DNA of 64,000 nucleotides from Pedobacter panaciterrae (GTDB taxonomy: Bacteria > Bacteroidota > Bacteroidia > Sphingobacteriales > Sphingobacteriaceae), in assembly GCF_013204795.1 (NCBI RefSeq), contig NZ_JABMKW010000016.1, positions 1 to 64,000 of the forward strand. Direction: 5' to 3'. The notes beneath the pieces are model-generated. The model was not told where the DNA came from. It saw only the letters and a list, made by a program, of their open reading frames with translations, and searched no databases. Shown here piece by piece: positions 41,425-51,476 of this stretch. How positions within the stretch are numbered: position 1 is the first letter of the stretch; each line of letters starts with the position of its first letter. The translations under genes and the position numbers were made by a program.

Positions 41425-44400
41425 TTAAAAAGTGGCTTTAATTCCTGTATTGATAACCCTTGCCTGTGGATAATATTGGGCACTAGAGTTTGTTGATTCA
41501 GGATCCCAAATTTTAATTTTATCCAGAGTTACAAGGTTTAGCCCATTTACATATACCCTAAGCGCTGTTAATCCGATTCGTTTTACCAATTCCGGAGCAA
41601 ACGTATAGCCCAGTTCAACATTTTTTAACCTTATATAGTTGTTGCTACGCATCCAATAGGTATTACGTGCTGCATTATTAAAATCCGTATAATAGGTTTT
41701 ACCACGGTTAGATAACCTAGGGAATTCACTACTCGGATTTTCGATGCTCCAACGGTTTTTGTATGACCATTCAAGGAAGTTACCTATGTCACCAGATTCT
41801 GTTAATCCTACAATCTGCAGACCTCCTGAAGCTCCCTGAATTAATGCCGAAAGGTCAAAACCTTTATAAGCCAGATTCAAATTAAAACCACCTGTAAAAG
41901 TAGGTGTGTTTGTTTTGTCCATTCTAATCTGATCATCGCCATTGATTTTACCATCGCCATTGATGTCTTTAAACTTCATATCACCTGGCAATAGATTACC
42001 GGTAAAGGCGCTATAATCGATTTTGTTGGCATTAATTTCGGTCTGATCTCTAAAAACTCCATCATATTGGTACACAAGTTCTGTTCCTGTAGGCATTCCA
42101 GTTGATCGCTGCCACTCTGGTGCGCCTGGTGTTTCATCCCAGAATATGATCTTGTTTTTAGAATATCCTCCGTTAACACTTACTCCGTAATTAAGTTCAC
42201 CTACATTGTCGTTATAGCTCAACTTAAATTCAAAACCTTTATTGTTTACTTTTCCAAGATTCACAGGAGGTAATTTATCGGTAATACCCGAACTGCCAGG
42301 TATAGAGTTACCTCTTGCAATAAGAATTTTTGTACGCTTGTTATAAAAGGCGTCAAACTCAAAGCTTAATTTATTATCCAAGAACGATGCATCCAAACCT
42401 ACGTTGGAATTGTTTGCTACTTCCCATCCGAAATCCAAATTAGGAACTCGGTTTTCAACTAATGTTTGGCTTAACTGATCATTGATCACATAACTTCCAA
42501 AGCCCATTGTACTCAGGTATTGATATTCGGCCAGTGCATCCCCAAAGTATGCCTCTGCACCCATCTGACCCCATGAAGCTCTGATTTTCAAATTATTAAC
42601 AAATCTGACGTTATCTTTAAAGAAAGGCTCTTCAGATACCCTCCAACCCAGTGAAAAGCCAGGGAAGAAACCAAAGCGCTTATCTTCAGGGAAGATGTAC
42701 GAACCGTCAGCTCTCCACAAGAATTCAGCAAGATATTTTTCTTTATAGTTATAACCTACCCTTCCAAAATAACTCAAACGAGCTCTTTTGTATAAGTTGT
42801 TAGGGTCACCTGGATTACTGATCGACTGCTCTTTATCGCTACCTGCTAACAGTTCCTGCAAAGCAGTAGAAATGAAATATCTTCTGAAAGCTGAAAATCC
42901 ATCATTATCAACCTTTTCTCTGGTTACACCAGCCATTAAACCAATAGTATGATCTCCTATTTTTTTATCATAATTGATCATTCCCATTAAATTTGTTGCC
43001 AATTGCGCTCCAGCGGTTTCAGTTAAACTAGGATCTGTACGTTCAGAACGCACCGAACCTGTCAGTACAGGTGTTACACCATCGGCTTCAAAAGATTTTT
43101 TGTCCCAATAATAAAGCGTCCATGGCGTCTGCCATCTTTTTTGCCTGCCTGCAAACTTATCTATAGAGGCAGTTCCTGTTACTTTTAACCCATCAACCCA
43201 TGGAATTCTGATTTCTACTTTACCAGTAGTTTGTAAGTAATCCCTGCGATCCCTGTTATAACCTGTAAGATCTGTAGTTGTCACATATGGGTTATATCCA
43301 TATTCAATATCAGGTCCTGGTAAACCATTTGGCCAAACCTCTATTTCTGTTGGTTTTCCGCGCATCAGCATCCTGAATACATCAGAGGCACTTACAGTAG
43401 GGAAATTACGAACTTCCTCTCTACCAGTAACACCTAATGTAGCAGTTACATATTTGTTGATGTTCGCTTCGAGGTTAATCCTCAGATCGTACTGCTGATA
43501 TCCTGTTGCAGATTTTTTGTAATAACCATCCTGATCTAAATATCCCAAAGACACAAGATATTTGATGTTATCTCCTCCTCCATTAATTTGTAAGTTGTGT
43601 TTTTGTTGTGGAGACCAGTTTTTAAGTGTGGTATTAAACCAATCTGTATTAGGGTATCTTAACGGGTCTGAACCATCACGTAGCTTCTGCATCTCATCGG
43701 GACGATAAGCTGCGCTGATTGTACTATTGTTATCAGTTCGTTTGTACGACCCTGTTTCCTTAAACGCCTGCCACGCAGCACTCCATTGGTCCTGAGGCAA
43801 GTCGGCACCGAATATGTTTAATTCATTCAATATTTCAGCATACTGGGATGAATTTGACATTTTAGGCGTTCTGGTCGGTTGCTGCAAGCCATAACCATAA
43901 TCATAAGATAATTGTGGTTTTCCTGATTTACCTTGTTTAGTGGTTATAAGGATAACACCATTTGCCGCCCTGGAACCATAAATTGCAGCAGAAGCATCTT
44001 TTAGTACTGATACACTTTCTACATCATTTGGATTTAAGCGTTCTAGACCGCCTGCCCTGTTAGGCACCCCATCGATAACGATTAAGGCATTGTTATTTCC
44101 TAAGGAATTAACTCCACGGATGCGGATAGTTGATCCATCATAACCCGGCTCACCACTTGCTTGAACAGCTGTTACACCCGGCAAACGACCAGCCAGTGAG
44201 TTAGAAAGGTTTACCGTTGGTGTTTTTGCCAGCTCGGCTCCTTTAACTGAAGTTACAGCTCCGGAAACGACAGCTTTTTTCTGTGTTCCATAACCAACAA
44301 CCACAATTTCAGATAGTGCCTGTGCACTTTCGACCAGCTTCACATTAATTGTTTCTTGCTTATTAACCGGAATTTCTTGCGTCTGATATCCCATATAAGA

Positions 44401-44934
44401 GAACACCAATGTGCCATTGTCCGGCACCCTGATGCTGTATTTACCTGTTGCATCAGTAGTTGAACCAGCCGTACCTTCTTTTAATTTAACACTTACCCCG
44501 GGGATGCCAGTTCCATTGGCATCTGTAACCAGACCTTTCACCAAAATGTCAGCCGCCGATGCATTTCTTAGTCTTATCACTACCAGGTTATCTTCCAATT
44601 CCTGGAACTCCAGATTAGTGTTTTTCAAAAGTAGCATCAGGGCATCAGAAACAAATATCTGACTCTTTACCAATGTAACATCTTTACTACCAGAAAGGTC
44701 GTCCTCGCTATATAGAAAGCGTATATTCCCTTTCTTCTCAAGCACATTAAGCGCTTCTTTTAATTTGACTCTATGCAGCTCTAAATCAACCTTTGTACCT
44801 TGGGAGAAGGTGGAAGCTGATACCTGCAAACATAAGACAAACGATGAAACAAAGATCCAGTTTAGCATCATTATTAGTTTTTTGTTGGGAAAGTTGGCAC
44901 ATAGAACTTTATTGCACAGTTCTTTTTTTTTCAT
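41425..44934 (-). CDS. SusC/RagA TonB-dependent transporter with STN signalling domain
   Basis: 1169 aa. Signal peptide, then a secretin/TonB short N-terminal (STN) domain (about 45-115, VDLELHRVKLKEALNVLEKKGNIRFLYSEDDL), a carboxypeptidase-regulatory-like domain, a TonB-box-like ALSEIVVVGYGTQKK, the plug (TVNLSNSLAGRLPGV, IRGVNSLGNNNALIVIDGVP) and a C-terminal barrel ending GIKATF. The STN domain and adjacent FecR/ECF pair suggest substrate-triggered sigma signalling. Start at ATG 44934 assumed; a later ATG (near 44871) would also leave a signal peptide. Confidence 0.95.
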   Translation of the reverse strand: MKKKELCNKVLCANFPNKKLIMMLNWIFVSSFVLCLQVSASTFSQGTKVDLELHRVKLKEALNVLEKKGNIRFLYSEDDLSGSKDVTLVKSQIFVSDALMLLLKNTNLEFQELEDNLVVIRLRNASAADILVKGLVTDANGTGIPGVSVKLKEGTAGSTTDATGKYSIRVPDNGTLVFSYMGYQTQEIPVNKQETINVKLVESAQALSEIVVVGYGTQKKAVVSGAVTSVKGAELAKTPTVNLSNSLAGRLPGVTAVQASGEPGYDGSTIRIRGVNSLGNNNALIVIDGVPNRAGGLERLNPNDVESVSVLKDASAAIYGSRAANGVILITTKQGKSGKPQLSYDYGYGLQQPTRTPKMSNSSQYAEILNELNIFGADLPQDQWSAAWQAFKETGSYKRTDNNSTISAAYRPDEMQKLRDGSDPLRYPNTDWFNTTLKNWSPQQKHNLQINGGGDNIKYLVSLGYLDQDGYYKKSATGYQQYDLRINLEANINKYVTATLGVTGREEVRNFPTVSASDVFRMLMRGKPTEIEVWPNGLPGPDIEYGYNPYVTTTDLTGYNRDRRDYLQTTGKVEIRIPWVDGLKVTGTASIDKFAGRQKRWQTPWTLYYWDKKSFEADGVTPVLTGSVRSERTDPSLTETAGAQLATNLMGMINYDKKIGDHTIGLMAGVTREKVDNDGFSAFRRYFISTALQELLAGSDKEQSISNPGDPNNLYKRARLSYFGRVGYNYKEKYLAEFLWRADGSYIFPEDKRFGFFPGFSLGWRVSEEPFFKDNVRFVNNLKIRASWGQMGAEAYFGDALAEYQYLSTMGFGSYVINDQLSQTLVENRVPNLDFGWEVANNSNVGLDASFLDNKLSFEFDAFYNKRTKILIARGNSIPGSSGITDKLPPVNLGKVNNKGFEFKLSYNDNVGELNYGVSVNGGYSKNKIIFWDETPGAPEWQRSTGMPTGTELVYQYDGVFRDQTEINANKIDYSAFTGNLLPGDMKFKDINGDGKINGDDQIRMDKTNTPTFTGGFNLNLAYKGFDLSALIQGASGGLQIVGLTESGDIGNFLEWSYKNRWSIENPSSEFPRLSNRGKTYYTDFNNAARNTYWMRSNNYIRLKNVELGYTFAPELVKRIGLTALRVYVNGLNLVTLDKIKIWDPESTNSSAQYYPQARVINTGIKATF

Positions 44935-44948
44935 AGATTTGTGAATTT

Positions 44949-44956
44949 CAAAGTTA
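44949..44956 (-). promoter_or_regulatory. -7 box TAACTTTG upstream of susC
   Basis: TAnnTTTG match 14 nt before the chosen start. ECF sigma factors use other sequences, so this could be a basal promoter. Confidence 0.35.
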
Positions 44957-45037
44957 AAAATCTGTAATAGTAGCATTTAGCTACTCATGAAGGTTTAGGG
45001 GGAGAGAAATGTTAGCCGCATTTAGCTCCCTTTTTTG

Positions 45038-46105
45038 TTAGTAAATGATCACGTCATGTTCTTTAAGTTTAAAGTTAAATGGTTTGATTAATTGCATTGC
45101 TTTCAGGGTTTCTTCGATTGTTTCATTTTTAAATACACCTGTAAAGCGATAAGATTTTGCTTGCTCGGTTTCAAAGTTGATTTGCACATTGAACCAGCGT
45201 TCCAGCTTTGGTTTCAGATCTTCTAATGATTCATTCTGAAAAACAAGCTGGCTATCACGCCACGAAGTTTCTTCGATATATTCGTTGTTACCAATTCGCA
45301 CCGGCACCACGTGTTGTATCGTTAACGTTATGTCCTTTGGCACATCTGGCGAGGGACTAGACTTAACATGAATAACTTTTTTATCTTCAACCAATGCAAA
45401 TTTTTCTGACGGACTTAAAAGGATCTTTTGTTCCGATCTGTCGTTTACAGAAAGCTCAATAGACCCGCGGATCAAGGTAGCCTCTGACTTTTTATCAATG
45501 GGATAAGCTTTTATGTTAAATGCAGTTCCCAAAACTTTTACACAAATTTTATCAGTACGTACAATAAAGGGGTGAGATTTATGGTGAGCCACATCAAAAA
45601 AAGCCTCACCTACCAGATAAACAATACGTTTCTTCTTTTGATTGATACTGCTTTCATATGAAAGTTTACTATCAGAATTAAGCCAAACTATTGTACCATC
45701 CGGAAGCTTAATTTTTTTTCGGATCCCTTTCCCTGCAACAATTTGAGTATCCGGGGAAAATTTATCGGACCTATTGTAGTAAAGTAGAGCAGCAGAAACA
45801 ATAACAAGTAATATTGCAGCAATGCCAATTAGATTTTTATATTTTTTGAAGCCGGTTATTTTTTGTGTTTCCTCTTTATGTCCAAACTCATCACGGAATT
45901 TAAGCCTATGCAACAGGTACGCCTGATCTACGTCTGGCAAATCGGTTTGTCCTTCTGAACTTAACCAGAGTTGTTCTAGAAATTCTTCATAATAAACGGA
46001 ATCAGGATATCCTGTTATGAGGTCATTCAGCTCTTCCAATTCGCTTTTCGTGGCTTCACCAGCTAATTTACGAGCTAACAGTTCTATAATTCTGTTTTTA
46101 TACAT
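45038..46105 (-). CDS. FecR-family anti-sigma factor
   Basis: 355 aa inner-membrane regulator. A cytoplasmic N-terminal region (about 1-90) is followed by one transmembrane segment (NLIGIAAILLVIVSAALLYY, near 95-114), the periplasmic FecR domain (KKIKLPDGTIVWLNSDSKLSYE, VAHHKSHPFIVRTD, VKVLGTAFNIKAY) and a C-terminal DUF4974 region (FTGVFKNETIEETLKAM). It would hold the ECF factor and release it on contact with the SusC STN domain. Confidence 0.92.
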   Translation of the reverse strand: MYKNRIIELLARKLAGEATKSELEELNDLITGYPDSVYYEEFLEQLWLSSEGQTDLPDVDQAYLLHRLKFRDEFGHKEETQKITGFKKYKNLIGIAAILLVIVSAALLYYNRSDKFSPDTQIVAGKGIRKKIKLPDGTIVWLNSDSKLSYESSINQKKKRIVYLVGEAFFDVAHHKSHPFIVRTDKICVKVLGTAFNIKAYPIDKKSEATLIRGSIELSVNDRSEQKILLSPSEKFALVEDKKVIHVKSSPSPDVPKDITLTIQHVVPVRIGNNEYIEETSWRDSQLVFQNESLEDLKPKLERWFNVQINFETEQAKSYRFTGVFKNETIEETLKAMQLIKPFNFKLKEHDVIIY

Positions 46106-46201
46106 ACAGATAATCCGGGTAAGTTTATATTGGTTTGTATGTATAGGACAAACCTTTTTGGAAAACTCCCTAGTCTTTCATGAAAAAAAATAAAAGTTTT
46201 T

Positions 46202-46768
46202 TTACATGAGGTTAAATTCTGCTTTTAAAACAGTGCTCATTTTTTTAATTGCCGTTACCAGATGCGCATCTACTGTTTTAGGAGAAATATTTAAAATGGA
46301 TGCCGTTTCCTTATAACTTAAACCGTCTTCTTTTATTAATTTAAATACCAGCTTGCACTGAGAAGGCAGTTTTTCGGTGGCAACCTCGAGCTTTCTCTTC
46401 AATTCATCATTAATCAATATCTGCTCCGGATTCAGGTTGTCAAGAATAATTTCGAATTCAATATCATCTAGAGAGACCCACTCCTGCTTTGAATGTTTAT
46501 TAAGCACATTTAAGGATAAATTACGGGCAATTACAAAAGCATAAACTTTGATATTTCTCACCTCCGATAATTTTTCTCTATTCCGCCAAATGGTAATCAT
46601 AACATCACTGGCCACTTCTTCTGCAAGTTCTCTTGACTTTAATAAACAAAAGCAAAAGCGATATAAAGAAGGAAACAAAGATTTGAAAAGCTTCTCGTAT
46701 GCGTTCTCATTATTATACAAAGCAATATGACTTATCAGACTGTTTAGGTCGGGTAAATGTTTAGGCAT
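46202..46768 (-). CDS. ECF RNA polymerase sigma factor (RagA/SusC-associated type)
   Basis: 188 aa. Sigma region 2 (SLFPSLYRFCFCLLKSRELAEEVASDVMITIWRNREKL) and region 4 (LPSQCKLVFKLIKEDGLSYKETASILNISPKTVDAHLVTAIKKM) are evident. It heads the locus and lies 96 bp before the anti-sigma gene. It is transcribed from the promoter at 46790-46820. Confidence 0.93.
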   Translation of the reverse strand: MPKHLPDLNSLISHIALYNNENAYEKLFKSLFPSLYRFCFCLLKSRELAEEVASDVMITIWRNREKLSEVRNIKVYAFVIARNLSLNVLNKHSKQEWVSLDDIEFEIILDNLNPEQILINDELKRKLEVATEKLPSQCKLVFKLIKEDGLSYKETASILNISPKTVDAHLVTAIKKMSTVLKAEFNLM

Positions 46769-46789
46769 AGGGTCTATATTTGATTAATT

Positions 46790-46820
46790 CAAATGTATGA
46801 ATTAAACCATACCATCCAAA
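46790..46820 (-). promoter_or_regulatory. ECF gene promoter TTTG-N19-TACATTTG
   Basis: On the minus strand TTTG (46817-46820) is followed after exactly 19 nt by TACATTTG (46790-46797). It is 21 nt before the ATG: a clean housekeeping promoter. Confidence 0.7.
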
Positions 46821-47064
46821 TCCTAAAACAATTCTCTTGAAATTTAACTGAATATAAGTACATATTCCTTACTTCTAAGCCCTTTAACCCAAAACATGTT
46901 AAAATGAAAAAACCTCACCCATTTTGAAAAATGCTTATTTAATCTGGATTTTAGTTAAAAAAATTAAAAACAGCTAACACAATGTGTAACTGACCTTTAG
47001 CATCAATCTCATCTTTTAGGCCACGAATTTGCATCTCTATTCACATCTTAGGTTCTCTATGCAA

Positions 47065-47106
47065 GGTCTAATCCCATTCGGATTTTGGCTTAGAATGGAT
47101 TAGTCC
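47065..47106. repeat. Imperfect hairpin before the aspartokinase gene
   Basis: GGTCTAATCCCATTC can pair with GAATGGATTAGTCC with one mismatch and one bulge; the loop is 13 nt. Possible 5'-leader structure; no poly-T tail. Confidence 0.4.
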
Positions 47107-47164
47107 TAACGTAGAATAGAAAAAATCCTTTAATTTTAAACCGAAACTGAAAGTAAAATCATAC

Positions 47165-48541
47165 ATGTTAACAGTAGAAAAAATTGGGGGGACTTCGATG
47201 AGTGCCCTTGCAGATGTTATTAATAACATCGTTTTATTTGAAAGAAGCGGTGAGGCATTATACAACAGAGTTTTTGTAGTCTCTGCATTTTCCGGTGTGA
47301 CCGACCTGTTGTTGGAGAACAAAAAAACAGGAAAGCCAGGTGTTTATCATCGCATTGCTAAATATCAGGATTTTCACAGGCCGTTAATGAGTCTGATCGT
47401 TCAGTTAAAATCCATCAACAAAAAGTATAAGAGTATAGGCCTTGATTTAACTCTGGCCGATCAGTTCATAGAAAATCATATTACAGAGGCACAAAAATAT
47501 CTTGAAAATCTAGCAAATATCCTGGCCTCAGGTTATGTGAGCAAAGCAGGTATTTTACAGGCGGCACGTGAGATACTAGCCTCAATTGGAGAAAGCCACT
47601 CTGCTTTTAACTTTACTAATATCTTAAAGAACATGGGTATTAATGCTATTCTTATAGATTTGAGTGGTTTTAATGACCATAGGGCATTTACTATTGACCA
47701 GCGGATAAAGCATGCCTTTAAAAATATCGACTTCGAAAACACAGTGTGTATAGTTACAGGATATGCTAAAGGAACCGAAGGTATTATGCGTGAATTTGAC
47801 CGGGGATATTCTGAAGTAACTTTTAGCAAAATTGCTGAATTCTTAAAACCTCAGGAAGCAATTATTCATAAAGAATATCATCTATCAACAGCAGATCCGG
47901 CGTTAGTGGGGATAGAAAATTGTACCCCGGTTGGTTACACCAATTATGACATTGCCGATCAGCTGGCAGATGTAGGCATGGAGGCAATCCATCCCAAGGC
48001 TTCAAAACCTCTGGAAATCAACGGGATTCATCTACGAATAAAAAACACTTTTGAACCTGCCCACCCTGGCACATTGATCACCAGGAATTTTATTTGTGAG
48101 CATAAACGGGTGGAAGTAATTACAGGAACAGACAAATTGCTATTGATTGATGTTTATGATCCATTAATGGTAGGTAGTGTGGGTAGCGATCTGCACATCA
48201 TGCAAATTTTCTATAAACACCACATTAGTTATACCTTTAAGGCAACCAGTGCCAACAGCATATCTATTGCAATTTGGGAACGAGATTTTGTTAAAAAACT
48301 AATTAGTGATCTGGAAGATGACTTTGAAAAGGTAACTATTGAAGAAGTTGCTATGGTATGCCTCTTAGGATCTAACATAGACCAACCGGGTTTGTTGGCA
48401 AAAAGTGCCTACGCTCTAACCGAAAAAGGGATAAACATTAAGAGCGCAGGCTTTGCATTAAGAAAAGTAAATATTCAGTTTTTAGTTGCACGCGAACACT
48501 TTAAAACTGCCATCATTGCACTTAACTCTGCAATGAATTAA
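47165..48541 (+). CDS. Aspartate kinase, Ask_Ect-like type
   Basis: 458 aa. Catalyses the first step of the aspartate family (Lys, Thr, Met, DAP). The amino-acid kinase domain starts VEKIGGTSMSALAD (canonical enzymes have KFGGTSV), and YTNYDIADQLADVGMEAIHPKASKPLE is the usual C-lobe motif. Two ACT-like segments follow (about 310-380 and 385-455, with NIKSAGFALRKVNIQFLV). The KIGGTSMS start recalls the ectoine-associated aspartokinase group, but no ectoine genes are here. Monocistronic; converges with the histidine kinase gene. Confidence 0.85.
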   Translation: MLTVEKIGGTSMSALADVINNIVLFERSGEALYNRVFVVSAFSGVTDLLLENKKTGKPGVYHRIAKYQDFHRPLMSLIVQLKSINKKYKSIGLDLTLADQFIENHITEAQKYLENLANILASGYVSKAGILQAAREILASIGESHSAFNFTNILKNMGINAILIDLSGFNDHRAFTIDQRIKHAFKNIDFENTVCIVTGYAKGTEGIMREFDRGYSEVTFSKIAEFLKPQEAIIHKEYHLSTADPALVGIENCTPVGYTNYDIADQLADVGMEAIHPKASKPLEINGIHLRIKNTFEPAHPGTLITRNFICEHKRVEVITGTDKLLLIDVYDPLMVGSVGSDLHIMQIFYKHHISYTFKATSANSISIAIWERDFVKKLISDLEDDFEKVTIEEVAMVCLLGSNIDQPGLLAKSAYALTEKGINIKSAGFALRKVNIQFLVAREHFKTAIIALNSAMN

Positions 48542-48550
48542 TAACGCATT

Positions 48551-50308
48551 TTATACTGCTATTGGTAGCTGAAAGCAAAATCTGCTTCCTTCTCCAATAG
48601 CACTTTCCACCCAAATCTTTCCGCTTTCTGCCTCTATGAAGTCTTTGGATATTGCCAATCCTAATCCAGACCCTGATTTATTATTTCCGTCGGTAGGAAC
48701 CTGAAAATAACGGTCAAACAACCTTTTCTGATACTGCTCATCAATTCCTTTTCCAAAATCCCTCACAGAAAATTCTATGTTTCCATCCTTTTCAATTATC
48801 TGAATAATCACTTTAGATTTTTCTGAGCTGTACCTCAAAGCATTAGATAAAAAATTAACCAGCACCCATGCGGTCTTTTCAGTATCCACAAATACTTTAG
48901 CCAAATTATTTTTGCTGATCAATTCCAATTCTATCGACTTCTGCTCTGCCTGAAACCTTACAGCATCCATAGCATAAATAGCGATCTTACGTGGGTCAGA
49001 TTTCACAAAATTTAATTGCAGGTTACCTGTTTCTACCTGAGCAAGATCAAGTAGCTCCGTTGTAATCTTTAATAAACGTCCGCAATCCTCCTTAATATGC
49101 TGAACAAGTTCCTTCTGCTCGGCATTCATTGTACCAACGCGCTCATCATCCATTAATTTTAAACTCATTTTAATAGATGATATCGGCGTTTTTAATTCAT
49201 GAGATACAGTAGCAATAAAATTTGTCTTTGCTTCGTCTAATTCCTTATACTGTGTTATGTTTTTTAGTATATATACTTCACCAGCAGTTCTTCTGGTCTC
49301 AGTAATTATCTGTTCGTCCTGATCTTCATAGGCTACCGGAACTGTGATCTCCCTACGCTCCAACTGGAAGTAAGACTCTTTATTATCAGCATAGATCTTC
49401 ATTGGTTTGTCTACACTATTGATTTGCAATATTCTATTTAAAAGATCATTTCTTTTCATTAGCTCTAAAGCATTTAATCCGATAATATCTTTTTCGCTCA
49501 GGTTTAACAACTGTCCGGCTACTTTATTCAAAAATAAGATCTCTTTTTTCTCGTTCAGACCAATAATTGCATCCTGCATTTGTTCAATAATGGCTTCTAT
49601 CCTTAGCTTTTCGGATTGAAGTTTGGCCAGATTACTGTTTTCCCATTTGTTGAGCTGAGCAGCCATAGCATTAAACTCTGTTGCGAGCTCCGAAAACTCA
49701 TCAGTTCCATTGAATTCCAAACGCTGTTTATAATTTTTCCGACTGATTTCTTTAATCGCTTCAGAGAATTCCTTTAGGGGATTGGCTACAAAGCCCGGGA
49801 AATTTACAACAAAAGAAAACAAGATTAGAAAGCACATTGAAGCCGCAAAGATCAGATAAGTTGCTGCCTTTTCGACGCCCCTTTGGGCAGCAGCATTTTT
49901 TCTGACAATAGCATTCATATTCACCTCATCAATGATCCTCAACTGCAATCGGGCATTATTTAATGCCAACTGCTTGGCTGATATATTTTTTGCCGGGTCT
50001 ACAATAATCTTATAGGCTTCAGCAAGTCTAAGTACAGACTCATGCTCTCCTTTTTCAGTAATGTTATTTCTTTCTTTTGCCAAATGGATTCCAAACTGTT
50101 CAGCCTCTTTCTGCGAAAGTGGTATTACGCTTTCATCAAGTATCTTTCGCATCTCGCCAGAAAAATTTAAGCTCTCGTAGTTGTCCTTTAAGATTACCTT
50201 GGAGCTTACAGAAATTTTGTTCATATAGTAGAGCGAGATCGCTCCGAAGAATATCACGACCACGAATAAGAACCCGAATCCGAGGCGTAGTTTAGTTTTT
50301 ATCTTCAT
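48551..50308 (-). CDS. Sensor histidine kinase (TM-HAMP-PAS-HisKA-HATPase)
   Basis: 585 aa. Two TM segments (about 8-28 and 150-170) enclose a periplasmic helical domain; HAMP (near 172-225), PAS (about 240-345), HisKA with SHELKTPISSIKMSLKLM (His near 375) and HATPase with NALRY, DFGKGID, GSGLGLAIS follow. It lies 25 bp after the truncated kdpD and presumably supplies the kinase that KdpD lacks. A response regulator of the KdpE type is absent, so its partner is unknown; the NtrC-like protein at 58931-60268 is one candidate. Confidence 0.9.
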   Translation of the reverse strand: MKIKTKLRLGFGFLFVVVIFFGAISLYYMNKISVSSKVILKDNYESLNFSGEMRKILDESVIPLSQKEAEQFGIHLAKERNNITEKGEHESVLRLAEAYKIIVDPAKNISAKQLALNNARLQLRIIDEVNMNAIVRKNAAAQRGVEKAATYLIFAASMCFLILFSFVVNFPGFVANPLKEFSEAIKEISRKNYKQRLEFNGTDEFSELATEFNAMAAQLNKWENSNLAKLQSEKLRIEAIIEQMQDAIIGLNEKKEILFLNKVAGQLLNLSEKDIIGLNALELMKRNDLLNRILQINSVDKPMKIYADNKESYFQLERREITVPVAYEDQDEQIITETRRTAGEVYILKNITQYKELDEAKTNFIATVSHELKTPISSIKMSLKLMDDERVGTMNAEQKELVQHIKEDCGRLLKITTELLDLAQVETGNLQLNFVKSDPRKIAIYAMDAVRFQAEQKSIELELISKNNLAKVFVDTEKTAWVLVNFLSNALRYSSEKSKVIIQIIEKDGNIEFSVRDFGKGIDEQYQKRLFDRYFQVPTDGNNKSGSGLGLAISKDFIEAESGKIWVESAIGEGSRFCFQLPIAV

Positions 50309-50333
50309 GGTTTATAATATTAAATTTTTAACG

Positions 50334-51464
50334 TCATGATAATATAACAAGATCAGTTTCGGTAGCAGAAATACTTCGCAAAAGTTGGTTAAAAACAGCA
50401 GTTCTCATAATGATCTGAAATAAATTTAAGTGTGGCTTTCCTATACATATTGTGGTAATTTCTTTTTCTTCAGCAACCTTCAATATAGCGCTGGTGATAT
50501 GATTGCTTTTAACTTTTATCACCTCTGCACCTAGCTCGGTTGCCATTTTAAAGTTGTTAATCAGATGTCGCTGCACGTCTAATTTAATCCGATCTCCACT
50601 TTCATTATCGTTTTGTACATATAGCACTATCCATGGTGAACGGTAATAGGAAGCAAGTCTTGCGGTTTTTCTGATTACTATTTTAGCTGTTGTATTATTA
50701 GTAGATATACAAGCTAAAAAACGCTCAGGCCGAAGCTTGATCTGCTTAGGAATTTCGATATTGATTTTCCTTTCCAGGTGATGGGCAACTTCTTTTAAAG
50801 CAAGTTCACGAAGTTGGAGTATACGCTCTGGTTGAAAAAAATTTCCGAGGGCCCGTTCGATCTTACTTTTATCATAAATTTTCCCGGCTTTTAACCGCTC
50901 TATCAACTCATCTGCGGTTAGGTCTATGTTAACGATCTCGTCCGCTGTTTCTAAAATCTTATCTGGTATTCTCTCTGTGATAGGGATCCCGGTAATGGTT
51001 TCAATATCCTCATTCATACTTTCAAGATGTTGAATATTTACAGCAGAGATCACGCTAATTCCCGCTTCAAGAATATCAGCAACATCCTGCCAGCGCTTAA
51101 CGTTTTTACTCCCTTCAACATTTGTGTGCGCTAATTCATCAACAATAACAACCTCTGGGTGCGTATTAATAATTGCGTTTACATCCATCTCCTCCAGCTC
51201 TTTACCCTTATAAAAGAGTTTTCTTCGGGGAATAATCGGGATACCGTCTAATAATGCATGTGTTTCAGCTCTGTTATGGGTTTCTATATAGCCAATCCGA
51301 ATATCAATACCATTCTTTAATAAAGCATGGGCTTCCTGCAACATTCTGTACGTTTTCCCCACGCCCGCACTCATGCCAATATATACCTTAAATTTCCCTC
51401 TTCTGGACTTCTTTACCAGATCAAGAAATTTCCTTACCGAGTCTGCTTTATTATCTTCTTCCAT
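50334..51464 (-). CDS. kdpD: KdpD N-terminal sensor protein lacking the kinase domain
   Basis: 376 aa. The KdpD domain (about 20-230) has Walker A GMSAGVGKTYRMLQEA and Walker-B-like VIVDELAHTNVEGS; a universal-stress-like domain (about 245-370, ACISTNNTTAKIVIRKTARLA) follows. It ends there, with no DUF4118 TM domain and no kinase. Such split KdpD proteins are the rule in Bacteroidota kdp loci. It would sense K+ or turgor and act on a separate histidine kinase such as the next gene. Confidence 0.93.
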   Translation of the reverse strand: MEEDNKADSVRKFLDLVKKSRRGKFKVYIGMSAGVGKTYRMLQEAHALLKNGIDIRIGYIETHNRAETHALLDGIPIIPRRKLFYKGKELEEMDVNAIINTHPEVVIVDELAHTNVEGSKNVKRWQDVADILEAGISVISAVNIQHLESMNEDIETITGIPITERIPDKILETADEIVNIDLTADELIERLKAGKIYDKSKIERALGNFFQPERILQLRELALKEVAHHLERKINIEIPKQIKLRPERFLACISTNNTTAKIVIRKTARLASYYRSPWIVLYVQNDNESGDRIKLDVQRHLINNFKMATELGAEVIKVKSNHITSAILKVAEEKEITTICIGKPHLNLFQIIMRTAVFNQLLRSISATETDLVILS

Positions 51465-51476
51465 GGCTCAATAAAA

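Larger units (their letters stand above)
46769..47164. other. Divergent spacer between ECF sigma factor and aspartokinase
   Basis: About 396 bp. It contains the sigma-gene promoter (46790-46820) and an imperfect hairpin (47065-47106) before the aspartokinase. Short frames MKKPHPF and MQGLIPFGFWLRMD are present but carry no telling run of Lys, Thr or Met codons. I see no known riboswitch. Confidence 0.5.

Noticed and set aside
46906-47103. Short frames MKKPHPF and MQGLIPFGFWLRMD before the aspartokinase as attenuation leaders
   Set aside because: No run of Lys, Thr or Met codons and no terminator/antiterminator pair.
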